From contig NZ_LT670818.1 in NCBI RefSeq assembly GCF_900129505.1, positions 3,162,001 through 3,226,000 on the forward strand: a stretch of DNA of 64,000 nucleotides, written 5' to 3'. The position numbers and the translations under genes were made by a program. The notes beneath the pieces were generated by a model that made no database searches, was not told where the DNA came from, and was given only the letters and a program-made list of their open reading frames with translations. This DNA comes from Bradyrhizobium erythrophlei. Its GTDB lineage: Bacteria; Pseudomonadota; Alphaproteobacteria; Rhizobiales; Xanthobacteraceae. Position 1 is the stretch's first letter; each line of letters starts with the position of its first letter. Positions 44,667-53,285 of the stretch are shown one piece after another.

Positions 44667-44825
44667 CGCGTGTTTTTCCAGCGGCCATCCGCCCGCGCCG
44701 GGCTGTTAACCAAATTTGCACCAGCCAATCGATCCGCCGGATGCGCCCCGCGCCGCCGGCGGATTTCTTAATAATGCGCAGTGTCTGTTAACACGCTGGC
44801 CACCGGTTTGGATTAGCTTGAGAGA

Positions 44826-45227
44826 ATGAGTGATTCGCTCGAACGGCTCTATCAGGCGGTGCTCGCGGCCAAGGATCTCGATCCGGCAATCTCGCGAACC
44901 GCCCGGCTGTTCCAGCGCGGCCCGTCCAAGATGGCCAAAAAACTGGCCGAGGAAGCCATCGAGGTCGTGATCGATGCCGTCAACGGCAATTCCGAAGCGG
45001 TAGTCCGCGAGAGCGCCGACCTTCTCTACAATCTCACGGTGCTGTGGGCGTCGGCGGGTGTGCGGCCGGACGACGTCTGGCGCGAAATGGCGCGGCGCGA
45101 GCATCTGCTCGGCATCGCCGAGAAGTTGCCGAAATCAAGCATGAAATTGCCCAAGGCTTCGCCCGACCGGATCGCGCGGCGACCAATTGTCGCGCTCGAA
45201 GGCCGCAGGCTTCGCAAGCGCCACTGA
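44826..45227 (+). CDS. hisE: Phosphoribosyl-ATP pyrophosphatase (HisE2-like)
   Basis: A 133-residue MazG-fold enzyme. The helices SDSLERLYQAVLAAKDLDPA and FQRGPSKMAKKLAEEAIEVV IDA, with EExxE and the later ESADLLYNLTVLWA (ExxD), are the metal site of HisE, which splits phosphoribosyl-ATP in histidine synthesis. The C-terminal 30 residues are extra and basic. No other his gene lies nearby; B. japonicum carries a second hisE away from the his cluster, and this may be the same gene. Confidence 0.85.
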   Translation: MSDSLERLYQAVLAAKDLDPAISRTARLFQRGPSKMAKKLAEEAIEVVIDAVNGNSEAVVRESADLLYNLTVLWASAGVRPDDVWREMARREHLLGIAEKLPKSSMKLPKASPDRIARRPIVALEGRRLRKRH

Positions 45228-45291
45228 GATTTGACGCAATTCGGCAAATTCCCGCCATGGACAAATCCGTCCCATGGTGGTTCATCGCGGC

Positions 45292-45873
45292 ATGCTGAGA
45301 CGGATCTACGACTGGTGCATTGACGCCGCCCACAAGCCTTACGCGCTCTGGATCATGGGCGCGGTGGCGTTCGCGGAAAGCTCGTTCTTTCCGGTACCGC
45401 CGGACGTGATGCTGATCCCGATGTCGCTGGCGCGGCCGCAGCGGGCCTGGCTTTACGCCGTGATCTGCACGGCGACGTCGGTGGTCGGCGGCATGCTCGG
45501 CTACGCGATCGGCGCGCTGCTCTACGATTCCGTCGGACATTGGCTGATCCAGTTTTACGGTCTTGGCGGCAAGGTCGAAGCCTTCCGCGCCTCCTACGCC
45601 GAATGGGGGGCCTGGATCATCATCCTCAAGGGCCTGACGCCGATCCCCTACAAGCTCGTGACCATTACCTCGGGTTTTGCCGGCTACAACATCTGGCTGT
45701 TCGTTGTTTGCTCGATCATCGCCCGCGGCGGGCGCTTCTTCGTGGTCGCGATCCTGCTCAACCGTTACGGCGAGTGGATCCGGGTCAGGATCGAGAAGCA
45801 TCTCGGGCTCTGGGTGGCGCTCGGCGCCGCGATCCTCGTGCTCGGCTTTGTCGTCGCCATTCGAATGGTCTGA
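45292..45873 (+). CDS. YqaA-family (VTT/SNARE-associated, DedA-like) membrane protein
   Basis: A 193-residue membrane protein of the YqaA/DedA superfamily. It shows FAESSFFPVPPDVMLIPMSL, an amphipathic re-entrant segment typical of the family, GGMLGYAIGALLYD, and LKGLTPIPYKLVTITSGFAG, in which KxxTPIPxK is the conserved substrate-side motif. DedA relatives are lipid scramblases or flippases. ATGs at 45274 and 45292 are both possible; neither has a strong ribosome site. It follows hisE by 64 bases. Confidence 0.85.
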   Translation: MLRRIYDWCIDAAHKPYALWIMGAVAFAESSFFPVPPDVMLIPMSLARPQRAWLYAVICTATSVVGGMLGYAIGALLYDSVGHWLIQFYGLGGKVEAFRASYAEWGAWIIILKGLTPIPYKLVTITSGFAGYNIWLFVVCSIIARGGRFFVVAILLNRYGEWIRVRIEKHLGLWVALGAAILVLGFVVAIRMV

Positions 45874-45931
45874 ATGAAGGCCGTCGCGAAGGGCTTTGCC
45901 CCTTTGGTGGCTTCCGGCTACGCTCGATGGC

Positions 45932-46549
45932 ATGACGGCTCGGCCCGACAACCTCATCGCGCAGGCTAGGACACAGGTCGCGACGGCGACGCTGGCGATC
46001 GCAAGAGCGACGCTGGCGATCGCAAGAGCGACGCTGGTCATGTCGATATGGCTAATGACCGCCGGCACGGTCTGGCCGCAAGCCACGGCGCCCGCGCTTG
46101 GCGTTCGGGAGGAGGCACCGCAGGCCGCGCCTCCGCAAGCGGCACCGGCGCCCCCTGCGCCGGCGCGCGAAGAAAACCCGGGCCTGATCTCCGAAATCGG
46201 CAAGCTGTTCGACAAGCTGCCGTCGCTGAAAAGTCCGCAGGAGACCATCGAGGACTTGAATACGCGCGCCAAGGATGCGGCGCAGGGCGCTTCCGACAGC
46301 CTGTCACGCCTGGCCAAGCCGGCCTCCATGGTGTCCGGGCGCGTGATCTGTCCGGCGTCGGCAAACGGCCCGCCGGACTGCAAGCTCGGCGCCGACAAGC
46401 TCTGCCAGTCCAAAGGCTACCAGGAGGGCAAGAGCCTCAACACCGATTCCGCCGAAACCTGTTCGGCCAGAGTGCTGATCCCGGGCCGGGCCCGGAAACC
46501 GGGCGACTGCCGGACAGACAATTACGTCACCAATGCGCTGTGCCAGTAA
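45932..46549 (+). CDS. Exported Cys-containing protein with tandem-repeat N-terminus
   Basis: A protein of 205 residues if the ATG at 45932 is used. Its N-terminus then carries the repeat TLAIARATLAIARATL, encoded by a 21-base tandem duplication. An alternative ATG at 46040 (MSIWLMTAGTVWPQA) would begin a short signal-like segment and leave the repeat untranslated. After a Pro/Ala linker comes an acidic helical part and a C-terminal conserved region with six cysteines (VICPAS, PDCKLG, KLCQSK, ETCSAR, GDCRTD, ALCQ), suggesting disulphides outside the cytoplasm. Function unknown. Confidence 0.75.
   Translation: MTARPDNLIAQARTQVATATLAIARATLAIARATLVMSIWLMTAGTVWPQATAPALGVREEAPQAAPPQAAPAPPAPAREENPGLISEIGKLFDKLPSLKSPQETIEDLNTRAKDAAQGASDSLSRLAKPASMVSGRVICPASANGPPDCKLGADKLCQSKGYQEGKSLNTDSAETCSARVLIPGRARKPGDCRTDNYVTNALCQ
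45986..46037. repeat. 21-base tandem repeat, 2.5 units
   Basis: The unit GCGACGCTGGCGATCGCAAG A occurs twice exactly, followed by the first ten bases of a third copy. It lies in frame in the N-terminal region of the exported Cys protein (TLAIARA per unit), so copy number changes would keep the frame. Confidence 0.9.
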
Positions 46550-46724
46550 TGGCCCGCCGGGCAACGGCGCGTGTCTGTCGTTCGTTTCAACCGTAACTTT
46601 CAGCGGCCTCCTGGCGCGGTTGCCTTGTTGGTATGATGTCTGGCATCCTTAGCGTGATGGCGCAATACGCCCCGCCTCCGCCCGGATAGACAATCCCGGA
46701 AACACCAAAAAAGGATTTTACCGA

Positions 46725-47693
46725 ATGTCCATGCCTGCCTTGTTCAAGGGCCGTCTGTCGATTCCCGTGATCGGTGCGCCGCTGTTCATCATTTCCGTAC
46801 CTGATCTGGTGATCGCGCAGTGCAAGGCGGGCGTTGTCGGATCGTTTCCGGCGCTGAACGCGCGCCCCGCGGCGCTGCTCGACGAGTGGCTGGTGCGGAT
46901 CAAGGAAGAACTCGCGGCCCACGACAAGGCGCATCCCGAGCGGCCGTCGGCGCCGTTCGCCGTCAATCAGATCGTGCATCGCTCGAACAACCGGCTCGAT
47001 CAGGATCTCGCGCTCTGCGAGAAGCACAAGGTGCCGATGATCATCACGTCGCTGGGCGCGCGCGAAGAACTCAATCAGGCCGCGCATCGCTGGGGCGGCA
47101 TCGTCTTTCATGACGTGATCAACCAGAAATTCGCCCACAAGGCGGTCGAGAAGGGCGCCGACGGCCTGATCCTGGTCTCGGCCGGCGCCGGCGGCCATGC
47201 CGGGACGCTGTCGCCGTTCGCCTTCGTGGCGGAGACCAGGCAATGGTTCGACGGGCCGATCGCGCTGTCGGGCGCCATCGGCAACGGCCGCGCCGTCCGC
47301 GCGACGCGGATGCTGGGCGCCGACTTCGCCTATATCGGCTCCGCCTTCATCGCCACCAAAGAGGCCAATGCGGTGGAGGGCTACAAGCAGATGATCACCG
47401 CTTCGACGGCGGAAGACATCGTCTATTCCAACCTGTTCACCGGCGTCCACGGCAATTACCTGAAGCCGTCGATCGTGGCGGCGGGCATGGATCCCGACAA
47501 CCTGCCGCAGTCGGATCCGTCGAAGATGAGTTTCGGCACCGACGCCTCGGGCGCGCGCGCCAAGCCGAAAGCCTGGAAGGAGATCTGGGGCAGCGGCCAG
47601 GGCGTCGGCAGCGTCGGCAAGGTCGCGCCGGCCGCCGAACTGATCGCGCGCTTCAAGAAGGAATATGACGAGGCGGTCGATCCGGCGCTGTGA
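46725..47693 (+). CDS. Nitronate monooxygenase-like FMN oxidoreductase, copy 1
   Basis: A 322-residue TIM-barrel protein of the NAD(P)H-dependent flavin oxidoreductase / nitronate monooxygenase family (2-nitropropane dioxygenase). Seen are the opening strand LSIPVIGAPLFIISVPDLVI, a central KGADGLILVSAGAGGHAG loop that binds the FMN phosphate with the His next to it, and ALSGAIGNGRAVRATRMLGA. It may detoxify nitronates or reduce quinones or enoyl compounds. AAGGA is nine bases before the ATG. A paralogue with the same layout lies at 61023..62030. Confidence 0.9.
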   Translation: MSMPALFKGRLSIPVIGAPLFIISVPDLVIAQCKAGVVGSFPALNARPAALLDEWLVRIKEELAAHDKAHPERPSAPFAVNQIVHRSNNRLDQDLALCEKHKVPMIITSLGAREELNQAAHRWGGIVFHDVINQKFAHKAVEKGADGLILVSAGAGGHAGTLSPFAFVAETRQWFDGPIALSGAIGNGRAVRATRMLGADFAYIGSAFIATKEANAVEGYKQMITASTAEDIVYSNLFTGVHGNYLKPSIVAAGMDPDNLPQSDPSKMSFGTDASGARAKPKAWKEIWGSGQGVGSVGKVAPAAELIARFKKEYDEAVDPAL

Positions 47694-47756
47694 GGCGAGA
47701 GCTATCGGGCGGGGGCCTTGCCGGTTCGCGTGAAGAAAACCCGTCGAACAAAAATA

Positions 47757-47794
47757 GAGAGCCCCGGTTCTGCTTTATCAGAACCGGGGCTTTG
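47757..47794. terminator. Bidirectional Rho-independent terminator
   Basis: AGCCCCGGTTCTG and CAGAACCGGGGCT pair perfectly across a CTTTAT loop, with an A-run (AAAAATAGAG) on the left and TTT on the right. It lies between the convergent ends of the flavin oxidoreductase and the large binding protein and can serve both. Confidence 0.9.
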
Positions 47795-47818
47795 GCAACT
47801 ACACCCAATGCTTGAGGT

Positions 47819-49378
47819 CTATTCGAGTTCGATCGGCTGGTACTTTCCGGTTTCGTCGAGCGCGGTTCCCCAGATCTTGTGCGAGGCCTGGTGTTCCGAG
47901 CGGCCGAAATTGAGGGAAGTCCCGAGGCCGAGGTCGATGTTGCGCATGGCCTCGAGGTTGTCGATCAGCCGCTCGGTGTCGAACTGCGAACCCGCACGCT
48001 TCAGGCCCTGGATCAACACATTGGCGGCAACATAGCCCTCGAGCGAGACGTAGTCCGGCGCCTCGCCCGGAAAATATTTGGCAAGCGCGTTCTTGTATTC
48101 GAGCACCGCGCTCGAATAACCGGAGACCGCCGGCACCACCTGGGTCACGATGACGCCGGTGGCGAAGCGCGGCCCCAACAGGCCGAGTTCCTCGGCAAGC
48201 GAGGTGCTGCCGACGAACGACACGTTGGTGTAGATCATGCCGGGATAGGCGTCGCGCGTCCTCTCGATGAACTTCGCGGCGGCCCGATAGGCGGCCACCA
48301 TGACCACGGCCTTGATCGGCGGCTTCTGCGTTTTCAGCTGATTGACCGCGTCGTCCACGTCCACGGTGTTTCGCTTGTAGTTGAGCCGGACGATCGCGCC
48401 GTCGTTGGCGCCCATCGAACGAAACGCCTTGGCGACGCCTGCGTAGCCCGCATCGCCATAGGCATCCTGCTGCGCGAAGACCGCGATCTGTCGCAGCGGT
48501 ATCCGGCGAATTTTCACCAGATAGCGCACCACGGAATCGGTTTCCTCGGCATAGCTCGCCCTATAGTTGAAGACGTAACGATCGGGAGGATCGTTGCGCA
48601 GGATGTTGGCACCGGTGAAGGCGCCGAAGAACAAGGTTCGCCGATCGAGCGCGTAGGGTACTGCGACCGCCGCGGTGGGCGTTCCGACATTTCCGATGAA
48701 ACCGAATACCTGGTCCTTCTCGTAGAGCTGCTTCATGGCGTCGAGCGTCCGGGCCGGCTCATAGCCGTCGTCGGCCGCGATCAGCCGGAGCTGCCGGCCG
48801 TCGACGCCACCCGCATCGTTGATGCGGTTGAAGGCGGTGTCGATCCCGAGCTTCATCTGGCGGCCGAGCTCCTTGGCCGGTCCCGAGAACGGTCCGGCGA
48901 TGCCGAACCGGATTTCGCGATCGGTGACGCCGCGCACCGCCGGACCTGTCGGAACCGGTGCGATCGATGTCGCCGCAACCGCGGCGGACGGCCCGATGAC
49001 GCCCGCCAGCGACGGCCCCGACGAGGCCGGTCCGGCGATCGAGCGTTCGAGATCGGCAAGCTGGCGCTCGGCCAGCCGGCAATCCATCTTTCCGCTGGTC
49101 ACGGCGTTGCGGCCGTCGGCGACGCTGCGATTGAGCTGCTGGGTGAGGTCGTCACGCTCGGCCTCGTTGGACGAGGCCTCCTTGATGACGGCGGCGAACT
49201 TGTCGACGATGGCCTGAATACGAGGCCGCGCAATGTCGGTGCAGGCCAGCGCCGAACCGACGATCGGTCCGACGCGGCCCGCCAGATCGCGAACGACGTC
49301 GGTATTGCCACCAGGTGCCGCGCTCGCCGCACTCGCGAGCAGGGCGCCAAACAAAGCGGCCATCCAACGAGGGGTCAT
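47819..49378 (-). CDS. Branched-chain amino-acid-type binding protein with extra N-terminal domain
   Basis: A 519-residue periplasmic binding protein of the LivJ/Peripla_BP_6 type, well over the usual about 400. A signal peptide (ALFGALLASAASA) is followed by an added helical domain (about 24-115) with two cysteines, C46 and C100, that could pair. The binding domain starts near REIRFGIAGPFSGPAKELGR and shows NDAGGVDGRQLRLIAADDGY, FIGNVGTPTAAVAVPYAL and the late YVSLEGYVAANVLIQGL. No permease or ATPase gene is nearby, so it may be an orphan receptor or a sensor component. Confidence 0.88.
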   Translation of the reverse strand: MTPRWMAALFGALLASAASAAPGGNTDVVRDLAGRVGPIVGSALACTDIARPRIQAIVDKFAAVIKEASSNEAERDDLTQQLNRSVADGRNAVTSGKMDCRLAERQLADLERSIAGPASSGPSLAGVIGPSAAVAATSIAPVPTGPAVRGVTDREIRFGIAGPFSGPAKELGRQMKLGIDTAFNRINDAGGVDGRQLRLIAADDGYEPARTLDAMKQLYEKDQVFGFIGNVGTPTAAVAVPYALDRRTLFFGAFTGANILRNDPPDRYVFNYRASYAEETDSVVRYLVKIRRIPLRQIAVFAQQDAYGDAGYAGVAKAFRSMGANDGAIVRLNYKRNTVDVDDAVNQLKTQKPPIKAVVMVAAYRAAAKFIERTRDAYPGMIYTNVSFVGSTSLAEELGLLGPRFATGVIVTQVVPAVSGYSSAVLEYKNALAKYFPGEAPDYVSLEGYVAANVLIQGLKRAGSQFDTERLIDNLEAMRNIDLGLGTSLNFGRSEHQASHKIWGTALDETGKYQPIELE

Positions 49379-49457
49379 CGCAAGCTCCCCACCAAGGTCA
49401 GCAAGGACTCTTGATCAGGCATCTTCGTTTCTCCCTCGTTTGATTGTCGCGTATACA

Positions 49458-50042
49458 CTATTGCGTCGTTTCGGTTGAGTTGGGCTTCTGGCGCCATTGC
49501 ATGAACTGCTGAAGCAGCTGCCCCGACTGCTCGCGCGTCGCGGGCTGGTTGCCCTGGGCCGCCGACGCCAGGATCGGTTGAAATTCGGCGATCGCCGGCT
49601 TCGATCCGTCCTCGCGCTGGCCGGGCTGGAACAGCGCGGACTTGATCGATTTCACGATTCCGGAGGAGCCGCCGCTGTCAGGCAGCCGGGACGCCGGCAC
49701 CATGATGACAAAGAACAGCGCCACGATCGCGGAGACGCCGACGGCGGCAGCAAAGCGGCCGGCGACCGTAATCAGTGCGCTCCCCCGATCCATTTCTTCC
49801 GCCAGCCCCGGCGGTTCCTGAATGACCTCGGGATCCAGCGGATGCCATAGCGCGCTGGAAACGGCGTTCTCGAGCTGGCTATCGAGCGCAGAAGCCGGAC
49901 GGGAGCTCGGGCTCCTGACGGGCTCGGCTGTCTTTTCGTTCGAAGGAGCCACTCGTACCTCCGGTCTTTCACGCAACCAGCGCGGAGCATAATAGGTAGG
50001 TTCGTTTGGATTCAGGTGGTCTTGCTCGCTCAGGCTACTCAT
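49458..50042 (-). CDS. Single-pass membrane protein of unknown function
   Basis: A 194-residue protein with a long N-terminal cytoplasmic part (MSSLSEQDHLNPNEPTYYAP RWLRERPEV), one hydrophobic helix (GRFAAAVGVSAIVALFFVIM at about 111-130) and an extracytoplasmic tail rich in Gln (REQSGQLLQQFMQWRQKP). GAGGAG is seven bases before the ATG at 50042. It is divergent from minC over a 540-base gap. No family recognised; proteins of this design are common in Bradyrhizobium. Confidence 0.75.
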   Translation of the reverse strand: MSSLSEQDHLNPNEPTYYAPRWLRERPEVRVAPSNEKTAEPVRSPSSRPASALDSQLENAVSSALWHPLDPEVIQEPPGLAEEMDRGSALITVAGRFAAAVGVSAIVALFFVIMVPASRLPDSGGSSGIVKSIKSALFQPGQREDGSKPAIAEFQPILASAAQGNQPATREQSGQLLQQFMQWRQKPNSTETTQ

Positions 50043-50433
50043 ACGCAACTCCTCATGACGCGGTATTGCGGTCACCGGTCGGTGCCGCAATCACTGACCT
50101 GTTGACGTTTCTTGTGGTTGGACGACTTGAAGCGGCGAGGAGCGTCGGGTGGAAGTGTACGAAATCCGGCTGTACGAGATTCAAATGCTGACGAGAGAAT
50201 TTGAATCAAAGATTCCGACGCGAAATCCGCATCGTGCATCGTGTACTTCGGCCTGCGAATAGGATCGCAAGGCCCTACCGTCCCCACCTTTTCCATTGCC
50301 CTGTCCCCTGGCAACCATCCGCTCGCGTACGAACGGATGAGATCTCCCCAACCCTCGCCGGCCGGAAAAATAACCAAGTTTTGATGGTACCGCGCCAAGA
50401 CATTATTAAGCCCGAAACTGGACGGAATTGAGG

Positions 50434-50464
50434 TTAAGTTTTGTTAACCAATATTTTTGGTTAA
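50434..50464. promoter_or_regulatory. TTAACC-containing palindrome upstream of minC
   Basis: TTAA at 50434-50437 is followed by TTAACCAA (50444-50451) and its perfect inverse TTGGTTAA (50457-50464) around a five-base A/T centre. The half-sites resemble CtrA half-boxes but the spacing differs from the standard seven bases. It may be an additional regulator site or a CtrA site array edge. Confidence 0.55.
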
Positions 50465-50512
50465 TCCTGCCACAGACTTGTCACAAGAACTCCTTGGTTG
50501 ATGCGCCCGCTA

Positions 50513-50527
50513 TTAATCAACTGTTAA
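50513..50527 (+). promoter_or_regulatory. CtrA-type box TTAA-N7-TTAA
   Basis: TTAATCAACTGTTAA is an exact match to the consensus for the alphaproteobacterial cell-cycle regulator CtrA. It lies 57 bases before the minC start codon, a location suited to direct control of minCDE. That CtrA binds here is inference. Confidence 0.7.
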
Positions 50528-50543
50528 CCAAGACCGCCGATCC

Positions 50544-50558
50544 TTAACCATTCGCTAA
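50544..50558 (+). promoter_or_regulatory. Near-consensus CtrA box TTAA-N7-CTAA
   Basis: TTAACCATTCGCTAA differs from the CtrA consensus by one base in the second half and follows the exact box by 16 bases, 26 bases before the minC start. Tandem boxes strengthen the case for CtrA control. Confidence 0.55.
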
Positions 50559-50583
50559 GCATAGGAAAGGCGACTAGACGACC

Positions 50584-51288
50584 ATGCACGCTGTCAGGCA
50601 GCCAACGCCTCAACTGGTTCGTATGCGCGGCCGCTCCTACGTTGCGTTCGTCTTTTGTCCCGTCGTTCCGATTGTGGGCTGGCTCGAGGAAATCGACGCC
50701 ACGCTGGCGCGCTCGCCCGGCTTCTTTGTCGGCAAGCCGGTCGTGCTCGACCTGTCCGCCGTGGAGCTCAGCCAATCCGCCATCGCGCACCTGCTCGGAA
50801 GCCTCGAGCAGCGCCATATCCGCGTCCTCGGCATCGAGGGGGTGGACGCCGATCGCCTCACCGCCGGCATGCCGCCGCTCTTGACCGGTGGGCGCCCGAC
50901 CGTGCTGATCCAGAATGAACCGAAAAAGGTCGAAGCCAAACCCGAAGCCAAGCCGAAACCGAATTCCCTGCTGCTCGAAAGCCCGGTGCGCTCCGGCCAG
51001 TCGATCATATTCGCCGAAGGCGACGTCACGGTGCTCGGTTCGGTCGGTTCCGGCGCGGAGATCGTCGCCGGCGGCTCCATCCATATCTACGGCACGCTGC
51101 GTGGCCGCGCGATGGCTGGCGTCAACGGCAATTCGGCCGCGCGGATTTACTGCCAGAAGATCGAGGCCGAGCTCCTGGCCATCGACGGCTACTACCAGAC
51201 CGCTGAAGACATCGACGCCAGTTTGCGCAATCGGCCGGCACAAGCCTGGCTCGACGGCGACATCATGAGAATCACACCACTGAATTAA
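50584..51288 (+). CDS. minC: Septum site-determining protein MinC
   Basis: A 234-residue inhibitor of FtsZ ring assembly. The N-terminal domain (about 8-115) includes [20 protein letters not shown], and the C-terminal beta-helix domain (about 135-225) carries the MinD-binding [28 protein letters not shown] and [21 protein letters not shown] charged linker ([17 protein letters not shown]) joins them. It prevents polar septation when brought to the membrane by MinD. It is the first gene of minCDE behind a CtrA-box region; minD follows after 17 bases. Confidence 0.95.
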   Translation: MHAVRQPTPQLVRMRGRSYVAFVFCPVVPIVGWLEEIDATLARSPGFFVGKPVVLDLSAVELSQSAIAHLLGSLEQRHIRVLGIEGVDADRLTAGMPPLLTGGRPTVLIQNEPKKVEAKPEAKPKPNSLLLESPVRSGQSIIFAEGDVTVLGSVGSGAEIVAGGSIHIYGTLRGRAMAGVNGNSAARIYCQKIEAELLAIDGYYQTAEDIDASLRNRPAQAWLDGDIMRITPLN

Positions 51289-51305
51289 TCGGCAAGGAGG
51301 CAATA

Positions 51306-52121
51306 ATGGCCAAAGTCTTGGTCGTAACGTCCGGCAAGGGTGGCGTCGGAAAGACCACTTCCACGGCAGCGCTCGGCGCGGCGCTCGCGCAGATGGGAGG
51401 CAGGGTGGTGGTCGTCGATTTCGACGTCGGCCTGCGCAACCTCGACCTCGTCATGGGGGCGGAACGCCGGGTCGTGTTCGACCTCATCAACGTCGTGCAG
51501 GGCGTTGCCAAGCTCTCGCAGGCGCTGATTCGCGACAAGCGTCTGGAGAATTTGTGGTTGCTGCCGGCATCGCAGACCCGCGACAAGGATGCGCTGACGG
51601 AAGAGGGTGTCGGCAGGATCATCGCCGACCTGCGGACCAAGTTCGACTGGATTCTCTGCGACAGCCCGGCCGGCATCGAGCGCGGCGCGACGCTCGCCAT
51701 GCGCTATGCCGACGAAGCCGTCGTCGTCACCAATCCCGAGGTCTCCTCGGTGCGCGATTCCGATCGCATCATCGGCATGCTCGATTCCAAGACCGTCAAG
51801 GCCGAGAAGGGCGAGCGGGTGGAGAAGCACGTGCTGATTACCCGCTACGATTCGGGCCGCGCCTCCCGCGGGGAGATGCTCGGCATCGACGACATTCTGG
51901 AAATCCTCGCGACCCCGCTGCTCGGCATCATCCCCGAGAGCCAGGACGTGCTGCTGGCCTCCAATGTCGGCTCTCCGGTGACCCTCAACAATGCCGCCAG
52001 CGCACCGGCTCGCGCCTATGTCGACGCCGCGCGTCGGCTGATGGGCGAAACCGTTCCCATGGTGGTGCCCGTCGAACGCAAGGGCCTGATGAACCGGTTG
52101 CTGGGACGGAGGGCCGCATGA
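51306..52121 (+). CDS. minD: Septum site-determining ATPase MinD
   Basis: A 271-residue ParA/MinD-family ATPase with the deviant Walker [12 protein letters not shown] (K11 and K16), [20 protein letters not shown], and the C-terminal amphipathic membrane-targeting helix [12 protein letters not shown]. With ATP it dimerises on the membrane, recruits MinC, and is released by MinE, giving pole-to-pole or polar patterns. AAGGAGG lies before the ATG. Its stop overlaps the minE start (ATGA), so the three proteins are translated as a set. Confidence 0.97.
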   Translation: MAKVLVVTSGKGGVGKTTSTAALGAALAQMGGRVVVVDFDVGLRNLDLVMGAERRVVFDLINVVQGVAKLSQALIRDKRLENLWLLPASQTRDKDALTEEGVGRIIADLRTKFDWILCDSPAGIERGATLAMRYADEAVVVTNPEVSSVRDSDRIIGMLDSKTVKAEKGERVEKHVLITRYDSGRASRGEMLGIDDILEILATPLLGIIPESQDVLLASNVGSPVTLNNAASAPARAYVDAARRLMGETVPMVVPVERKGLMNRLLGRRAA

Positions 52122-52396
52122 AGGGTCTGCTGCGGCTTTTCAACGGCCGTGCTGCTTCCGCGCCTGTCGCCCGGGAACGGCTGCAGATTCTGCTGGCGCA
52201 TGAACGCGGCTTGCGCGGGCAGCCCGACCTGTTGGGCGTGCTCCGGGCCGAGATCCTCGCCGCGGTCTCGCGGCACATCACGCTCGATCCGGACAAGGTC
52301 ATCGTCAAGATGGACCGCGGCCCGCACGTATCGACGCTCGAGGTCGATATCGAAGTGCCCAACGGATTCGAACGATCGCTCGCCGCCGCCGGCTGA
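52118..52396 (+). CDS. minE: Cell division topological specificity factor MinE
   Basis: A 92-residue MinE. The N-terminal helix [30 protein letters not shown] contains the membrane-binding and MinD-contact region ([12 protein letters not shown]), and the C-terminal dimerisation domain includes [20 protein letters not shown] followed by a beta strand ([11 protein letters not shown]). It stimulates the MinD ATPase. It overlaps minD by four bases. Confidence 0.95.
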   Translation: MKGLLRLFNGRAASAPVARERLQILLAHERGLRGQPDLLGVLRAEILAAVSRHITLDPDKVIVKMDRGPHVSTLEVDIEVPNGFERSLAAAG

Positions 52397-52514
52397 CAAC
52401 CGGACAGAACGGGCTCGACGCCCGCTGCTGTGGTCCGGGACCTAAGGGAGCACTGCTTGCGCGCCGCGCCGCATCCCCTGTAGCGCGCTGGCGGCGAAAA
52501 GCGGATCGGATTTC

Positions 52515-52664
52515 ATGCAAGCCATTTATCGCGTCGACGGCAATCGTGTCGTCACGAGCCCCCATGCCGCCGGCCCATGGGACGGCAGTATGCAGCACGG
52601 CTCGGCACCGGCGGCTTTGGTCACCTGGGCCGCCGTGCAAAGCCTCGTCATCGAGAAGCGCTAG
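52515..52664 (+). pseudogene. Truncated thioesterase-family gene
   Basis: The 49-codon frame begins MQAIYRVDGNRVVTSPHAAG PWDGSMQHGSAPAALVTWAA and then runs into VQSLVIEKR and a stop. That opening is the N-terminus of acyl-CoA thioesterase-family proteins, which are normally about 260-280 residues long in this group and continue with a double hotdog domain. The rest of the gene is missing from the following DNA, so this is the 5' stump left by a deletion downstream of minE. Confidence 0.75.
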
Positions 52665-52738
52665 CGGCGCGAAAACACAGCGTCGCCGCGCGACAATTTT
52701 TTCGCTAGTATTCGATTGAGCTTCGACCGGGGTTGATC

Positions 52739-53227
52739 ATGAGCCCAAAGTCACCCGCGCTTCCCCTGACCGGCGGCTGCTCGTGCGGCGCGATCCGCTA
52801 CGAGATCGCATCGTTTCCGCTGCTGCTCTACACCTGCAATTGCACCAATTGCCAGCGGACGTCCGGCAGCGCGTTCGCGCTGAACATGCCGGTGGTCGCA
52901 AAGGATTTTCATATTCTGCAAGGCAGCCCGAAGGGATGGCGTCGTCTGTCCCCGAGTGGCGCGGACGTCACCTCATGGTTCTGCGGCGATTGTGGCGGTC
53001 GAATCTACGGCGAACGCGTGGGGCGTCCGCAATCGATCAACATCCGGGCCGGAACGCTTGACGATACCACCTGGCTGGTTCCGGTCGCGCATATGTTCAT
53101 GAAGAGCGCGCAGCCATGGGTCTTGCCCGCCGCCAATGCCGAATGCCACGAGATCGGCCCGGGTGATTTCCGGCCGCTGGCCGCGGTGTGGCGCTCGATG
53201 TGGCCAGACTTTTTTCCGCCAAAATAG
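52739..53227 (+). CDS. GFA family zinc protein
   Basis: A 162-residue protein of the glutathione-dependent formaldehyde-activating (GFA/Mss4-like) family. The zinc cysteines lie in GGCSCGAIRY, YTCNCTNCQRTSGS and FCGDCGG. Most family members are not formaldehyde enzymes and their substrates are unknown. The ATG at 52739 with GGGG upstream is preferred to a TTG two codons earlier. It precedes the KaiC-like gene by 58 bases on the same strand and may share its transcript. Confidence 0.9.
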   Translation: MSPKSPALPLTGGCSCGAIRYEIASFPLLLYTCNCTNCQRTSGSAFALNMPVVAKDFHILQGSPKGWRRLSPSGADVTSWFCGDCGGRIYGERVGRPQSINIRAGTLDDTTWLVPVAHMFMKSAQPWVLPAANAECHEIGPGDFRPLAAVWRSMWPDFFPPK

Positions 53228-53285
53228 TTCCATTTGCGAGGAACCGGCTGGTCCCGATGGCGTTTGACCCCCGTCGAGGGGTCGC

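Larger units (their letters stand above)
50043..50583. other. Long control region upstream of minCDE
   Basis: About 540 bases without a supported gene. The last 160 bases are A/T-rich and crowded with TTAA boxes (see separate entries), very unlike the flanking coding DNA. A minus-strand frame over 50072..50398 has poor codon use and no recognisable product. Promoters for both divergent units should lie here. Confidence 0.6.

Noticed and set aside
50072..50398. A 108-codon minus-strand frame upstream of minC
   Set aside because: No ribosome site, atypical codon use and no recognisable protein; the region looks like a control region.
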